Positions 11,172-21,260 of a stretch of 64,000 bases of DNA are shown here, piece by piece. Under the pieces are notes generated by a model. It was not told the origin of the DNA. It worked only from the letters and a program-made list of their open reading frames with translations, and did no database searches. A program made the translations under genes and the position numbers. The DNA is from Symbiodinium microadriaticum (taxonomy: Eukaryota; Sar; Dinophyceae; Suessiales; Symbiodiniaceae): assembly GCA_001939145.1 (NCBI GenBank), contig LSRX01000356.1, forward strand, positions 246,412 through 310,411, written 5' to 3'. Position 1 is the first letter of the stretch; each line of letters starts with the position of its first letter.

Positions 11172-11249
11172 GACGCAAGACCCTGCCGTCAACGCAGGAC
11201 TGGAAGACCTTGTGAACAGCCTTCGAAGATCCAAAAACGCTCAAGCAAG
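11172..11249 (+). CDS. candidate exon, helical
   Basis: The 78-nt segment follows acccgcgcag and ends AAG|GTCGCC. It encodes TQDPAVNAGLEDLVNSLRR then SKNAQA. It carries an L-rich helix and lies 44 bp before the next island. Confidence 0.5.
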
Positions 11250-11293
11250 GTCGCCATAATGAATCACTTTCATGCAACACATTTGACATACAG

Positions 11294-11395
11294 AAAAGGG
11301 CAAGACATTTCGTGAATTGCGAGGCGGCGGCGCAGAGGAAACAGGAAGAGGAGATTGTCAACAGCTCCTTGGCAGCAAGCTCTGTAGAGTTGGCG
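11294..11395 (+). CDS. candidate exon, Glu-rich helix
   Basis: After gacatacag, 34 codons read KRARHFVNCEAAAQRKQEEE and then IVNSSLAASSVELA, before GTCATGG. A minus frame covers the same DNA, but the E/Q/K run favours this strand. Confidence 0.5.
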
Positions 11396-11834
11396 GTCAT
11401 GGTTTAGAATTCCTGAGGGTTCTATCATATTCATGTATGATATACCGTGTTTGCAATGATTTTGATTTTTTGGATGTGTAGGGCTGGAATTTCTTTCGCA
11501 GGATCTTGGTGCTGTGCAAATGTCCTAAACCCTGGCCCTAAGCCCTTCAACCCAGGGCTAGTCAACACCCAGGGGTCGGGGCTTGCGTGAAGGAAGGACA
11601 GCGGCTTTAACAGCATGAAGGGTCGTGAGTAAGGAGCCTTGCCCTTGATGTTGTTAGCAGGATCCCAAAAAGGCCGTCGCTTAATTAAGGGAGAGAGGGT
11701 GAGACTGTTGCTTCTTTTTCGTCGTGGTAGAACTTACAAACCTAAAGACCGCTGGCATTTAAGACATAGCTCCAGTAAGTCCTAGATACGTAAGCAAAAT
11801 GCAGAACATTGGAGTCCTGTGTCAACTGCTGCAG

Positions 11835-11920
11835 TCGACGAGTCTGATGGCACGGGCTTCGCACGGATGCAGCCTTGCATGCCAAGGCCACCTTTGATCC
11901 AGCAGATCCGCGAGCCCCAG
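11835..11920 (+). CDS. candidate exon
   Basis: From aactgctgcag the frame gives DESDGTGFARMQPCMPRP and then PLIQQIREPQ. The 3' end is not defined because no GT donor follows closely. The frame stays open to a TGA near 11968. Confidence 0.4.
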
Positions 11921-12005
11921 TATGGATCTAGGGCACTCTTTCTCTCTAGATTAAAGAGATCACTTTGAGACCAAGATCCTAAGCATAGATGCTCTTATTC
12001 TGCAG

Positions 12006-12045
12006 GTCCCATATATCCATAGCATCATCTACCCCGCAACCCATG
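12006..12045 (+). CDS. candidate exon VPYIHSIIYPATH
   Basis: The 40-nt segment lies between cttattctgcag and CATG|GTGAATC. Both splice sites are good and the peptide is hydrophobic. Confidence 0.45.
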
Positions 12046-12565
12046 GTGAATCGCTCCCGGCCTCACACTCCTTAAGAGCCAGAACCCTGAATCCCGAAAG
12101 CCACAGCCCCCCCCCCCCTCCCAAAAAACAAAAACCGAACCCCTCAACCCCAGTCCCTCTAAACCCCAACCCCAAACCCTATAGAGCCCACGAGAATCTC
12201 ATCAGGCAATTTCACTCGCACCACTGCCGAGCCTCGTGCAACTTGACTGCCAGCAGCTGTCGGATTAGAGGTCGGTGTGGGGCCTTGATAGTTCTAGAAT
12301 AGGGCTCTGGGGTGTAACATGCTTTACTTATTATGTAGGTATGTTATAGTAGTTGGGTAGAACCCATTGTGTTAGAATCACAATAAGGAACCCACCCCCC
12401 CCCCCCCACAAAAACGACGAGGAAAAGGCCAAAAAGTAGTGGTAGCTATTTAGGCACCTATATTAACCTTACAAGCGACCGTCAGTCCAAAGCTCCCGGA
12501 TTGGAGGTTTCCAGAGCCTGAGATGAAACGTCAGGAACCCTAAACCCTAAACCCTACACAACTAC

Positions 12566-12653
12566 ACATAGGCTCCATGGTAGTTCCTTTTTGTGGTTCA
12601 TATTTAGGATCCCATAGGGTAATCCCAAAAAGGAACTACAATGCAGCCTACGG
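12566..12653. repeat. MITE-like palindrome, family D copy 2
   Basis: Arms are CATAGGCTCCATGGTAGTTC and GGAACTACAATGCAGCCTAC. It is in inverted orientation relative to copy 1. Confidence 0.8.
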
Positions 12654-13023
12654 GTAAAGGGCACTTGACAGAAGACCCCTTTCAGGCTCTACTTTTGGGA
12701 GCTCTATCAGCTGAGCTTCAGCTCGTCCGGGATTGAGTGTTGAGGGCTCAGGACCCAAGAAAGGATCCTAACATAGGATCCAGGAGGTTGATACCGGGGT
12801 TCCGGGTTCAGGGTTTATAGGGTTTATAGGGTTTAAGGTATAGGGGTTAGGGTTTAGGGTTTAGGGTGTAGGGTGTAGCTTGCTATCAGGGTTCAGGGAT
12901 ATAGACCCAGACCCTACGTGCTAAAACCTGAACCCGTTGGCTTTCGGTGTTTCTTGGCAAGAGCCCTAACCCTAAACCCTAAGCCGCACACCTTAATCCC
13001 AGAAGAGGCAAAACCTTGCTCAG

Positions 13024-13092
13024 GTCAATGCGTACATCCCCGACGACGACCACGGCTTGCCAAAGGCGTGGATGCTGGGGAATCGGGGCTTT
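13024..13092 (+). CDS. candidate exon
   Basis: After accttgctcag: VNAYIPDDDHGLPKAWML then GNRGF, 23 codons to a GTAGTT donor. Read on, the frame meets TGA at 13102. The peptide has folded-domain character, with W, D and G. Confidence 0.5.
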
Positions 13093-13318
13093 GTAGTTGA
13101 ATGAGTGTACACTTTAAACTTTTTGGGATAATACGGTTGATGATATGAATCCTGCATAATTCCCTTATAGAACTGAAAGTGTTTTGTTGTGCCTGTGAAC
13201 TCAGCAACTAAGGGGGCTTCGGGTTTGGGGTATAGGGTTTAGGGTTTAGGGTATGGGGGTAAGTGTGGGTTGTAGGGTGTAGGGTGCTTAGGTTTAAGGG
13301 CTTGTAGCAGGTGTGTAG

Positions 13319-13409
13319 TTGGAAAAGGGGGGCCGCATGGCCTCGAAGAAGGTTGGCTCAGCTTCCCGGGACTGTGTTGTAGGATTTGCTCGAGCTTTCT
13401 ATCTTTTCT
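13319..13409 (+). CDS. candidate exon
   Basis: The 91-nt segment (phase 0 to 1) lies between gtgtgtag and a strong donor TTTTCT|GTAAGC. It encodes LEKGGRMASKKVGSASRD then CVVGFARAFYLF. Confidence 0.55.
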
Positions 13410-13736
13410 GTAAGCATTCATAATGAGGGTCTGGGGGTTTAGGGTTTAGGGTTTAGCATCTATAAATTAAACCCTCAAACCTCTCTATCCTTCACCCAAG
13501 TTCTCGGGTCGCTGCTCATAGCAGCTCAGATGCATTCATTGTGGGTTTTATGCCGAAGGGTTTCGGATTTTGGTTTCAGGGTTCAGGGCTTCTGAAGACG
13601 ATAGGCTCCGGTTTGGGTTTACGGTTTAGGCTTGGTTCCTATTGCCAGACATTGCCCAACCATTTCAACAAGGTTTTGAATGCTCGACCCACGAACTCCT
13701 CCAGAAGTGCTCTGCTAAAGTTACTACAGCGAATAC

Positions 13737-13841
13737 TACGGTGGATAATATACATCCTGCGTTACCGACAATAAGGAATATACCATACTTCCCATAGTTT
13801 AGAGTCCTTAAGGTAATGCAGGATTTGTATCTTCAACAGTA
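13737..13841. repeat. MITE-like palindrome, family A copy 3
   Basis: Arms are TACGGTGGATAATATACATC and GATTTGTATCTTCAACAGTA, flanked by TA. Confidence 0.85.
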
Positions 13842-14288
13842 GGACCCTGTACAGTATAGGGTGTCTGTACTTACGGGAATCCAGGTGGCTTTACTTAGAC
13901 TTAAGATTTCGATTTTGGAATGGTAATAGAGTTTGCGAGTGAGCCAGAGCTCTCTAAAGCCTTTACAGGCCAAAGCTACAGTATAAACGCCAAGTCGTAC
14001 ATCCTGAAACCATCAAGCCCTGAATACCAAAGCCCCCCCAGACGCTCAACCCCGAGATTTTAAACCATACCCTGCAATCATTATCACCGAAACCTCTGAT
14101 CCCTTTCGCACCAAAAGAACACCCTGAACCCTACTTAAACCCTATAAGCCGTAAACATTTAGCAGCCCACGTACTTGAACAGAGATCATCGAAAGCCTGT
14201 CGAAGACCCCATCCCCACGGTCTCAAGGTTTAATTGACGCTTTAGGTTTCGGGTTTAGAATTTAGGATTTAGGGTTCATCCGCGGCAG

Positions 14289-14426
14289 GCCTATGGCGTC
14301 AATGCTCCCTTCAAGCCAACGGCACAAGGAGCAACTAATTACTATGACATATTCCGAAGCAGAGAGCACCCCTATTTATGGGCTAGAGTAGTTCACTGGG
14401 TCCTTGTTGGATACAATTTTGCATGA
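14289..14426 (+). CDS. candidate terminal exon
   Basis: From ccgcggcag, 45 codons run to TGA: AYGVNAPFKPTAQGATNY, YDIFRSREHPYLW and ARVVHWVLVGYNFA. It could stop earlier at TGG|GTCC. The mix of aromatic and charged residues is domain-like. Confidence 0.45.
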   Translation, partial: AYGVNAPFKPTAQGATNYYDIFRSREHPYLWARVVHWVLVGYNFA

Positions 14427-14958
14427 AAGTAAGGGTGTTGTCAGTGTTGTGGAGGATTGAAGGAGTGCGGATCTAAGTCCTCAGAGTCGGTTCAGGATTT
14501 AGTGCTTGAGGATTAGATGAGGTTGGGAGATGATGGAAGTCAGGGTCTACTGCATGCCGATGTATGTAGCATGATGTAGGTCTTGCCGTTCAGAGTGTCG
14601 GTGGGATTTCGGGTTCAGGGTTTATGTAGCTTAAACAGGCTTAGGTGTTGCCGTTCCGTGTCTCCGGGTTTCTGAGACAGCGGGGTCTTGCGACGACACA
14701 GGTTTTGTTACGAAGTGTAAACCCTAAACATTACTCAAACATGATAGACCCTAAACCCTAAACCCTGCATCGTTTGGGGACAGACCCGTGGGTGTTAAAT
14801 CAGTCAGTATGCGCACGCAAGCCGCAGTTATGCAGCTGCAGTTTTTGATGAGTTTAGGGTTTAGAAGTTTGGGAATGAGATTGATGATACGACGGCGGCG
14901 GCAGCGATGGTAATGAAGGGTTCTGGTGGCTTAATTTAAAGGCCTTATCGCTCATGAG

Positions 14959-15022
14959 AACGATGTCTATTGGGGTGAGGGGTGTGCGCAAGGTGCCCAT
15001 GAACAAAGCCTTGCAGCTCAAG
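14959..15022 (+). CDS. candidate exon
   Basis: The frame reads MSIGVRGVRKVPMNKALQLK and ends at a consensus donor AAG|GTGAGA. The acceptor (ctcatgag) is weak. Confidence 0.4.
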
Positions 15023-15104
15023 GTGAGACACGGTGAGTATCATCACCTTCTCTTTTCAAGTTTCTCACAGCCGCCATACATCATGTTCAACGTAGTCATC
15101 ACCT

Positions 15105-15605
15105 TCGCTGTATCACCATGCTCACCAGTATCACCGGCGCCAGCAGCATTATAACATCACCACCATCAACAACATCACGGCATCAGCCTGAGCGTCACCA
15201 GGACATGCCAGCAGCACCAGCATCGCCGCCATAATCATCATCCTCATCATCGTGATCATCATCAGCATCAGTTGTCGTCGTCCTCCTCCTCGTCGTCGGC
15301 ATCCATCATAGTAGCCTGCGCGCCATCACCGCCATCACAAATGTCATGGTCTGCTGTCATCATCATGGCAAGGACGAGTACTGCTGCTCAATATTGCTGC
15401 TGCTGCTGGTGTGACTACTACTATTGCTACTGCTACTGCTACTGCTACTGCTACTGCTACTACTACTACTACTACTACTAATAATAATAATAACAATAAT
15501 AATAACAATAATAATAATAATACTGACTGCTACTGCTACTTCTTCTTCTACTACTGCTTCTCCTTTGTTGCTGCTGCTGCTGCTGCTGCTACGACGATGT
15601 CGACG
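15105..15605. repeat. trinucleotide microsatellite block
   Basis: CAC/CAT, TCA and TCG runs are followed by (CTACTG)n, (CTA)n, (ATA)n and (CTG)n. Homopolymer frames appear on both strands (poly-Ser, poly-Leu, poly-Asn) and should not be read as genes. Confidence 0.9.
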
Positions 15606-15665
15606 ATTACTGCGGCTTCGAGCAGAACTTTCCAACTTGGGTTTCCGTACTTTCTGAGCGCCCAG

Positions 15666-15922
15666 GAATACATCGCGATGTGCGCGCCTTTGGGCTTTGG
15701 GCATTCCGGGCTTCGGTAGTGGAGCTTCCTAGTCTTAGCGAGTGTGAGGAGCTTCCATGCGCTTCATTCGAAAGCCCAACCCGCCGGGCACCCCAGAGCT
15801 ACGACAGTTTGCTGGCCTTAGGGTTGATGATGGATATAAGAGTTGCGAAGCTCATTTCACAAGGGTCCTTCTGCACTGGGTTTCTTGTGCAGTGGCCAGG
15901 CGTGACACTTCTACTTGGCTGA
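15666..15922 (+). CDS. candidate exon or gene 3' end, 85 codons
   Basis: From gcgcccag the frame is open to TGA. It reads HRDVRAFGLWAFRASVVE, LPSLSECEELPCASFESP and SYDSLLALGLMMDIRVAKL. The same frame stays open for 96 more codons after the TGA (to 16213). It starts just after the trinucleotide block and leads into heptamer-free DNA. Whether the TGA ends the gene is unclear. Confidence 0.45.
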
Positions 15923-17150
15923 TTTGCCTCAAAGCAGTTGCGAACCCTTTCTCGTATCAATCAGGCATGTTGCAAGGTGCGCAGCAGGCTGTTGAGAATG
16001 CGGCACAAAGCTGTTGCGAGCCCTTTCTTGCATGTGCAAGGTACGGAGCAGGCTGTTGGTATTTTTTTCTCATGCATGTCCGTTCGTATTCATTGCATTA
16101 CCACGCCGTTTAAGGTTAAATGCAAGACGCACCTTGGAACCGTCGGCCGCCGCCAAGCACCTCATGATACTCATAGAACCATGAAAGTCTGGGCTCAAAA
16201 TAGACCACAGTAGGTACCAAAGTGGATACCAAAGTGATGCCATTCGCAGGTTTTGGTCCCCATGCCGGGTATCAACCCTAGCCTGGCGCACCAAGGAAAC
16301 CCATCGAGATCTAGCTGCATGGGCTCTGAGAGACGCTGCCTTTGTGGACCTACCGGCATACTGCTTCTTATCATGAGGACTTCAGAGCTCGCAACTTCGG
16401 GCAGTCATGTTGCATTATTTACAGCTTCTGTTTTGTCATGTTTTGTGATGTCGGGGGTGTTGCCAACAGCTGTAGAGGGCCATGTTTCACTTCAGTTGTT
16501 TCACCAGCGAGCCACCTGAATTCGCCAGGGTACTGTCCTTGACCGTGGGAGGCTCGTTGTCTTTCCAAGCTCAGCTGCACAGCAAAACTTGCATTCAGGT
16601 CACCCTGTCGCGGTGATATGATTCAAGCAGCCAGTGCCCTAAACCAAGACAGCCCGAACAGAGCAGGTGGACACGCAGCAACACATACATTGTACCCCAG
16701 GTCTTCTATTTGCCCGGGACATGCATGACATGTTACGCAATTTAATGTTCAATGTTGTTTGTAACGCAATAATGTACTGTAATGCCATGCATAGACAGGT
16801 GATGTCAAGTCAAGTCAAGTCACACCATGTCATGTAAAGTCATGTCGTGTGATGTGATGCGCTGTAGTGGAGTGCACTGTAACGAACTATCATGTGATAA
16901 GAAGTAACGTATTGCAATCCCAGATGATCCACATATACCGCCATTATCCAAAAGACCATCCTTGTTAGCTTATGATGGTTTTCGGGACCTAGTTCCATAA
17001 CAGTAGTACATATGGACCTTCTTGTACTGTATCGTATTTTTCAATGCAGCGCATTTTACCGTAAGGAAATACAAAATAATGTTATGTTTTCGGCCGATCG
17101 ATCGTTAGATGCAGCAGATACAGTAGGCACGGTATATACACGGATAGATA
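15923..17150. other. heptamer-free stretch with a 76-bp tandem pair
   Basis: This is the longest run lacking TTTAGGG motifs. It holds two ~76-bp units at 15931-16006 and 16007-16066 (AAAGC(A/T)GTTGCGA(A/G)CCC). Weak open frames occur on both strands, and a GTCAAGTCAAGTCA run sits near 16805. It could be 3' UTR or intergenic DNA. Nothing firm is called. Confidence 0.5.
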
Positions 17151-17169
17151 GATGTAGATGGATGGATAG

Positions 17170-17610
17170 ATTGATAGTGGGTAGATAGAAATAGGGTTTT
17201 AGGCTACCCCAAACCCTAAACCCCAAGCCCTAAACTTTAAACCCCAAACCCTACCCTTTATAGGGCTTTCGGGTTAGAGCTTGCAGGTTTTAGGGTTGGG
17301 TTTTGTGGGGCTTGGAGCCCAGGACTCAGTTCAGCGCCCCTAAACCCCAAAACCGCAAAAAAAACCAAAGCCGTAAGCCCAAAATTCTAGCTGAAGCCCC
17401 CAAGAAGCACTCGGCGGGCTGCTGTTTCTCGGTGTTGAGGGGTGAGATTTCGGGGCCCGACCTCGCGGTTGCGTTTGTTTTGTTTTTTGTTGTTTTTTAA
17501 GGGTTTAAGGGTTTAGGGTTTGGGGTTTGAGCTTTTGGTCTAGGGTTTTAGTTTAGGGTTTAGGGGTTCGGGGTTTGGGGTTGGGTTTGGGGTTGAGGTT
17601 TTCTGGGTTT
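17170..17610. repeat. telomere-like zone, both orientations
   Basis: CCCTAAACCCCAAGCCC-type units (17205-17260) switch to TTTAGGG/TTTGGGG types (17500-17600). A candidate exon lies inside (17391-17441). Confidence 0.75.
17391..17441 (+). CDS. candidate exon EAPKKHSAGCCFSVLR
   Basis: The 51-nt segment lies between aaattctag and GAGGG|GTGAGA. The donor is good and the peptide is basic and Cys-containing. Confidence 0.45.
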
Positions 17611-17776
17611 GCATGTTAAGCCATGATGAATTGGCTTAGGCTTTGGGTTTGCCGTGTTGTTGCTAATGGTTAAGGAAGTTAAGATGACTTATTCACAAAA
17701 CGGTATAAGTTCCGTGTTGGCCAAGTCATCCCATTAAGGCTACGGTAAGGTCCATAACAAGGATCCGAGGACCCAG

Positions 17777-17832
17777 GGTCCAAGGCACCGCCGATTGAAG
17801 CTCTCCAAGTGCAACCCATCTCGCCGCAACTG
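17777..17832 (+). CDS. candidate exon SKAPPIEALQVQPISPQL
   Basis: The 56-nt segment lies between ggacccag and CTG|GTGTTTAGG. The intron begins with a telomere-like repeat. Confidence 0.5.
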
Positions 17833-18101
17833 GTGTTTAGGATTTAGGGTTTAGGGTTTAGGATTTAGGATTTAGGGTTTAGGCTTAGGGTTTGGGATTT
17901 GGGGTTTAGGGAAAATGCTTGGTCAGCGAGAGGTGGTCCCCTTCAGACTAGAAACGCCACCTCTTCAACCCTTTTACAAACCGTCATGAGCCTCTTCTAA
18001 AGCCCGATAATATAAAGCTTTCACAAGAACCTTCTACAGCAACCTAGTGCAGTCTAAACCGAAGCTCTCATTCCTAAACCACCGCCTGTATATGACTTCA
18101 G

Positions 18102-18185
18102 AAATGCCCGCAAAAGTCACCCAGCGGAGGCCGAGGAGCCAACCCACCGAGCTCCGGTGCACAGTCGAGGCCGAACCATCCGGTG
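18102..18185 (+). CDS. candidate exon, phase unresolved
   Basis: It follows atgacttcag and ends before GTTTGG. All three forward frames are open across about 84 nt (for example MPAKVTQRRPRSQPTELR or KCPQKSPSGGRGANPP). The island is real but the frame cannot be chosen. Confidence 0.4.
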
Positions 18186-18572
18186 GTTTGGTCCAGGGTT
18201 CAGGATTTAGGTTTTGGGTTTTAAGGCTTGTTCAAGGGTGGTATAGGCTAGCTCGGCACATGATTTCATCGACTTCAGAGAGTCGTGCAACCTGTAAACA
18301 CTCAAAGCTGATGCTGAACATCCCTCGAGTCGACCCCTAGAGTCCTAAGCTGGGCTCTTTGGGGGGAATGAGACATAGGTTACCATAGTCTGACTTCCAC
18401 AATCTTTACTCGGAATCATTTCATGGTACCATAGTTGACCTTCCAAGGTTTAGGGTTTAGGGAGTTTAGGGTTCGGACAGACAAAAGCAGGTTTCACCGT
18501 CTTGCTTGAGACCCTCACGGGCCTTCCGGCCCCTCAGCCCCAAACCCAATAACCCCAGAACCCCCCCCCCCC

Positions 18573-18573
18573 N
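18573..18573. other. single unresolved base (N) in homopolymer
   Basis: An N separates a run of about 14 C from TTTTT(CT)n, 111 bp before the 2.6-kb tandem duplication. It suggests local sequencing or assembly trouble. Confidence 0.95.
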
Positions 18574-18836
18574 TTTTTCTCTCTCTCTCTCTCTCATCAA
18601 CAGTAGGGCCACTCTACTGTAGGGTTTAAAGGGTTTCGGGTTTAGGGTTTAGCATGGCGTTGGGGTCCCGTTCAGGCCTCTGGTTTCGGATCTCTGTTAT
18701 GATTGCGGCAGGGTTTCTTTTGGAAAGGACCGGGATATGTTTAATCACCGAGGGAGGGATTAGAAAGGGTTTAGGGCTCAGGGTTTAGGGGTTTAGGGCT
18801 TAGTGTTTAGGGAAATACAAGGATCTTAATCATCAG

Positions 18837-19013
18837 GCCAGCACAAGTTACAAGACCGCTTCGGTTAGGTTAGTTTCCTCGAGGTATCCTTTGGTTACAC
18901 CAGCATTGGGAGTATCTCAGTCCTCACGAAGAGAGAATGTCTGTTCAAACAGATTCGAGACCTTATCTCTGTCTGTTCAGGCAGATTCGAGACCTTATCT
19001 TTGTTCTGATTGA
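18837..19013 (+). CDS. candidate 58-codon exon/ORF (copy 1)
   Basis: From atcatcag the frame reads ASTSYKTASVRLVSSRYP, LVTPALGVSQSSRRE and onward to TGA. A donor at TCG|GTTAGG would cut it to nine codons. It contains a 32-bp tandem pair (CTGTTCA..CAGATTCGAGA). The second copy is at 21414-21590. Confidence 0.4.
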   Translation, partial: ASTSYKTASVRLVSSRYPLVTPALGVSQSSRRENVCSNRFETLSLSVQADSRPYLCSD

Positions 19014-19239
19014 AGACCCTCCACACAAGCCGAAGTCCGAAACTTAGTGCAATGGTTCACGACAGCAGGGTCTTTTCTGAAGCTCCCCACCCAGGACCCT
19101 AAATCCCACACTTAGGCCCAATTCTCTAACCCCAAAGCCGAGCTTACTAAAAGCCTAATCCCCACAAGTCCTAACCTGAAAGCCCCAAACCAAAACCCCC
19201 GAAACCCCACGGTCGAAACCCTAAACCCTAAACGGACAG

Positions 19240-19327
19240 AAAGGAAGATGTTCTGGTAGGCTCGCGAGCGTTGGCGACGCCATCACTGGTTCACCCCCTC
19301 CACTTCAGAGTTGTAGTGTGGGGTTAA
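19240..19327 (+). CDS. candidate exon/ORF KEDVLVGSRALATPSL (copy 1)
   Basis: After aacggacag the frame is open 28 codons to TAA. Possible donors are CTG|GTAGGC (very short exon) or CTG|GTTCAC. The copy is at 21817-21904. Confidence 0.35.
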
Positions 19328-19338
19328 GGTTAAATTTA

Positions 19339-19498
19339 AGGATCCCTTTAAGAGATCCTTCTTACAGGATTTTAAAGGATTCCTTTGAGGGATCCTTCTT
19401 GAAGGATCTGTAAGGATTCCTTTAAGGGATCCTTCTTGAAGGATCTTTAAGGATTCCTTCTTAAAGGATCGTTAAGGATTCCTCTTAAGGGATCACTA
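19339..19498. repeat. AAGGATTCC/GGATCCTTCTTGAAG minisatellite (copy 1)
   Basis: About six imperfect ~25-bp units carry BamHI-like GGATCC palindromes and the TTCTTGAAGGATCT hairpin. It recurs at 21916-22075 and is related in style to the AAGGGTTCC arrays. Confidence 0.85.
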
Positions 19499-19695
19499 AG
19501 TTAGGCGCGGCGAGGTTTTAGGGTTCAGGGCTTCGGATTTAGAGTTGCGAGTTGAGGGTTTGGCTTCGGATTTCGACTTTGGCCTATTTCAGGGTGTAGA
19601 GATTTCTTGAAAAAGAGTCGTGCTCGTTAGTAAAACTATCTATCCTAGTCCTGCCCCCCGAGTAGACGCGGAGCTCGGTTTGGATACTAATTACT

Positions 19696-20073
19696 TTGGT
19701 GCCTGTTACTTGTGGAGTCTACTCAGATCCTATACTAACCGCTGGCCCAAAGACCTATCCATTTAAGGAGTCATATATAGAAACCATAATGAGGAACCGT
19801 AAAAACGGTAGGTCCTTTCGGGTGCAGGAATGGAAAGAAGGTTACCCCCGTATCATCAAGGCTGTTCTGGAGAAGTGAGTCATGCTGAAAGATCTGTTGG
19901 TAGCTCATGCGCGTTTGAGGCCGCCGATGGTTTGGGGATACAGTATAAGCCCAAGAGATGGAAACCCAATAGCCTCAATCCTCAAGAGTAATGCAGAGGG
20001 CATCCCAGCACTGTTTGTCCTCAATCCGGTTTTCAACTTTTTGGGGTTTCCTATACTTGGAGGCCCATTATAA
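19696..20073 (+). pseudogene. coding-like frame with one in-frame TGA (copy 1)
   Basis: The first part (VPVTCGVYSDPILTAGPK, YPFKESYIETIMRNRKNG, RSFRVQEWKEGYPRI) ends at TGA 19876. The same frame then continues VMLKDLLVAHARLRPPMVW and NPIASILKSNAEG to TAA. A GTGAGT donor overlaps the TGA (GAGAA|GTGAGT), so the first part may be an exon. The end is formed by MITE B1. The second copy is at 22273-22650. No family is recognised. Confidence 0.45.
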
Positions 20074-20124
20074 ATTATAACCCTACTTATAACCGACTTA
20101 CTAAGTCCCCTGGGCCTCCAAGTA
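20054..20124. repeat. MITE-like palindrome, family B copy 1, internally deleted
   Basis: TACTTGGAGGCCCATTATAA meets ACCGACTTACTAAGTCCCC and TGGGCCTCCAAGTA. The left half lacks the GGGGACTTAGTAAGT portion. It is duplicated at 22631-22701. Confidence 0.8.
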
Positions 20125-20386
20125 GGGCCACGGTACAAAAAAATCGTCGGTTTCCGATGCGTGAAGGGCTCAGAGCCAATGTGGGTGGATGCCTTGCTCT
20201 AGACGTCTATGAGCGCAGGTTACCTCAAGCTGTCTGTTTAGGGTTTGGGGGTTAGGGTTTAGGGGTTTAGGGTTCAGGGTTTAGGGTTTAGGGTTTAGGT
20301 CTCAATCAAGCCTTTCCGCACCTCGTTCGGGAGCATAGTCAATGGTTTCGGCTTCGGGGTTTGTACTTTGAAAAAACGCCTTCCTG

Positions 20387-20545
20387 ATGTACCGCTTGCG
20401 CTCCCGTCGCCGGCCCAAGTTTTTCCAGCTGATGCGCAAGCTGGGGAACACAAGCCCCCCGAACAATGGCAGTGGTTATGATTCATTGGTACTGACTCCT
20501 TGCAAACTTGATTTTGGAGCCCGAACCCGTCTCAAGCTAGGCACC
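20387..20545 (+). CDS. candidate exon, 53 codons (copy 1)
   Basis: The frame reads MYRLRSRRRPKFFQLMRK, LGNTSPPNNGSGYDSL and CKLDFGARTRLKLGT, up to GTTTTAGGG. It may start at this ATG or at an upstream acceptor. A second frame (PLALPSPAQVFPADAQ) is also open. The copy at 22964-23122 is identical. Confidence 0.45.
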
Positions 20546-20879
20546 GTTTTAGGGTTTTAGGGTTTAGGGTTTAGGGTTTGGGGTCTGCATAAATGCCTTG
20601 TTTCAACAAAGGCTTGTAGAAGCAAGCCGTCGCTGTCAGATACCGGTAAACACCGCTCATCTAGAACCCCTGTAAGTCAAGGAACCCTAAATCCAAGATT
20701 TGAGTTTCAAGGCCCGAAACCCCACTCAAACCTTAAACCCGCAGCCCTAAACCCTAAACCCTAAAGCCCCCAGCCCTCAAACCGGAAACCCTGACCCGCC
20801 CGAACGTTCAGAAGTCCCACGTCCGGGCGCCATGGACCCGGGCAAGGCTGTGCCGGACCCACCGGCTCCTCAGCCATGT

Positions 20880-21260
20880 CGGAGCGTTCCTTCAAGGGTT
20901 CCCTTAAGGGTTCCTGTAAGGCTTCCTTTAAGGGTTGTTTTGAGGGTTCCTGTAAGGGTTCCTTTAAGGGTTGCTTCAAGGGTTCCTTCAAGGGTTCCTT
21001 TAAGATTTTCTCTAAGGGTTCCTTTAAGGGTTCTTTGAAGGGTTCCTTCAAGGGTTCCTTTAAGATTTTCTCTAAGGGTTCCTTTAAGGGTTCCTGCAAG
21101 GGTTCTTTTGAGGGTTCCTTTAAGGGTTGTTTCAAGGGTTCCTTTAAGATTTTCTCTAAGGGTTCCTTTAAGGGTTTTTTGAAGGGTTCCTTTAAGGGTT
21201 GTTTTGAGGGTTCCTGTAAGGGTTCCTTTAAGGGTTGCTTCAAGGGTTCCTTTAAGATTT
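20880..21260. repeat. 12-bp minisatellite GGTTCCTTTAAG, array 1
   Basis: About 31 units carry variants (CTGTAAG, TTTTGAG, GCTTCAAG) and an irregular ATTTTCTCT insert every 4-8 units. Several frames are open because the unit is a multiple of 3, giving (GSFK)n on + and (KEPL)n or (GTLK)n on -. I read these frames as shadows of the repeat. Confidence 0.9.

Larger units (their letters stand above)
18684..21260. repeat. 2,577-bp tandem duplication, unit 1
   Basis: It starts TTTCGGATCTCTG and ends in the 12-bp minisatellite. As read, 18684-21033 is identical to 21261-23610. The minisatellite tails differ. Confidence 0.9.

Noticed and set aside
15272..15704. Poly-Ser, poly-Leu and poly-Asn frames
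   Set aside because: Shadows of trinucleotide microsatellites on both strands.
15680..15745. A 23-nt intron (GTAGTG...GTCTTAG)
   Set aside because: A single uninterrupted frame spans it, so no intron is needed; such short introns were not supported elsewhere.
19696..20073. Retroelement or nuclease assignment for the duplicated frame
   Set aside because: No reverse transcriptase, integrase or nuclease motif is visible in the translated sequence.
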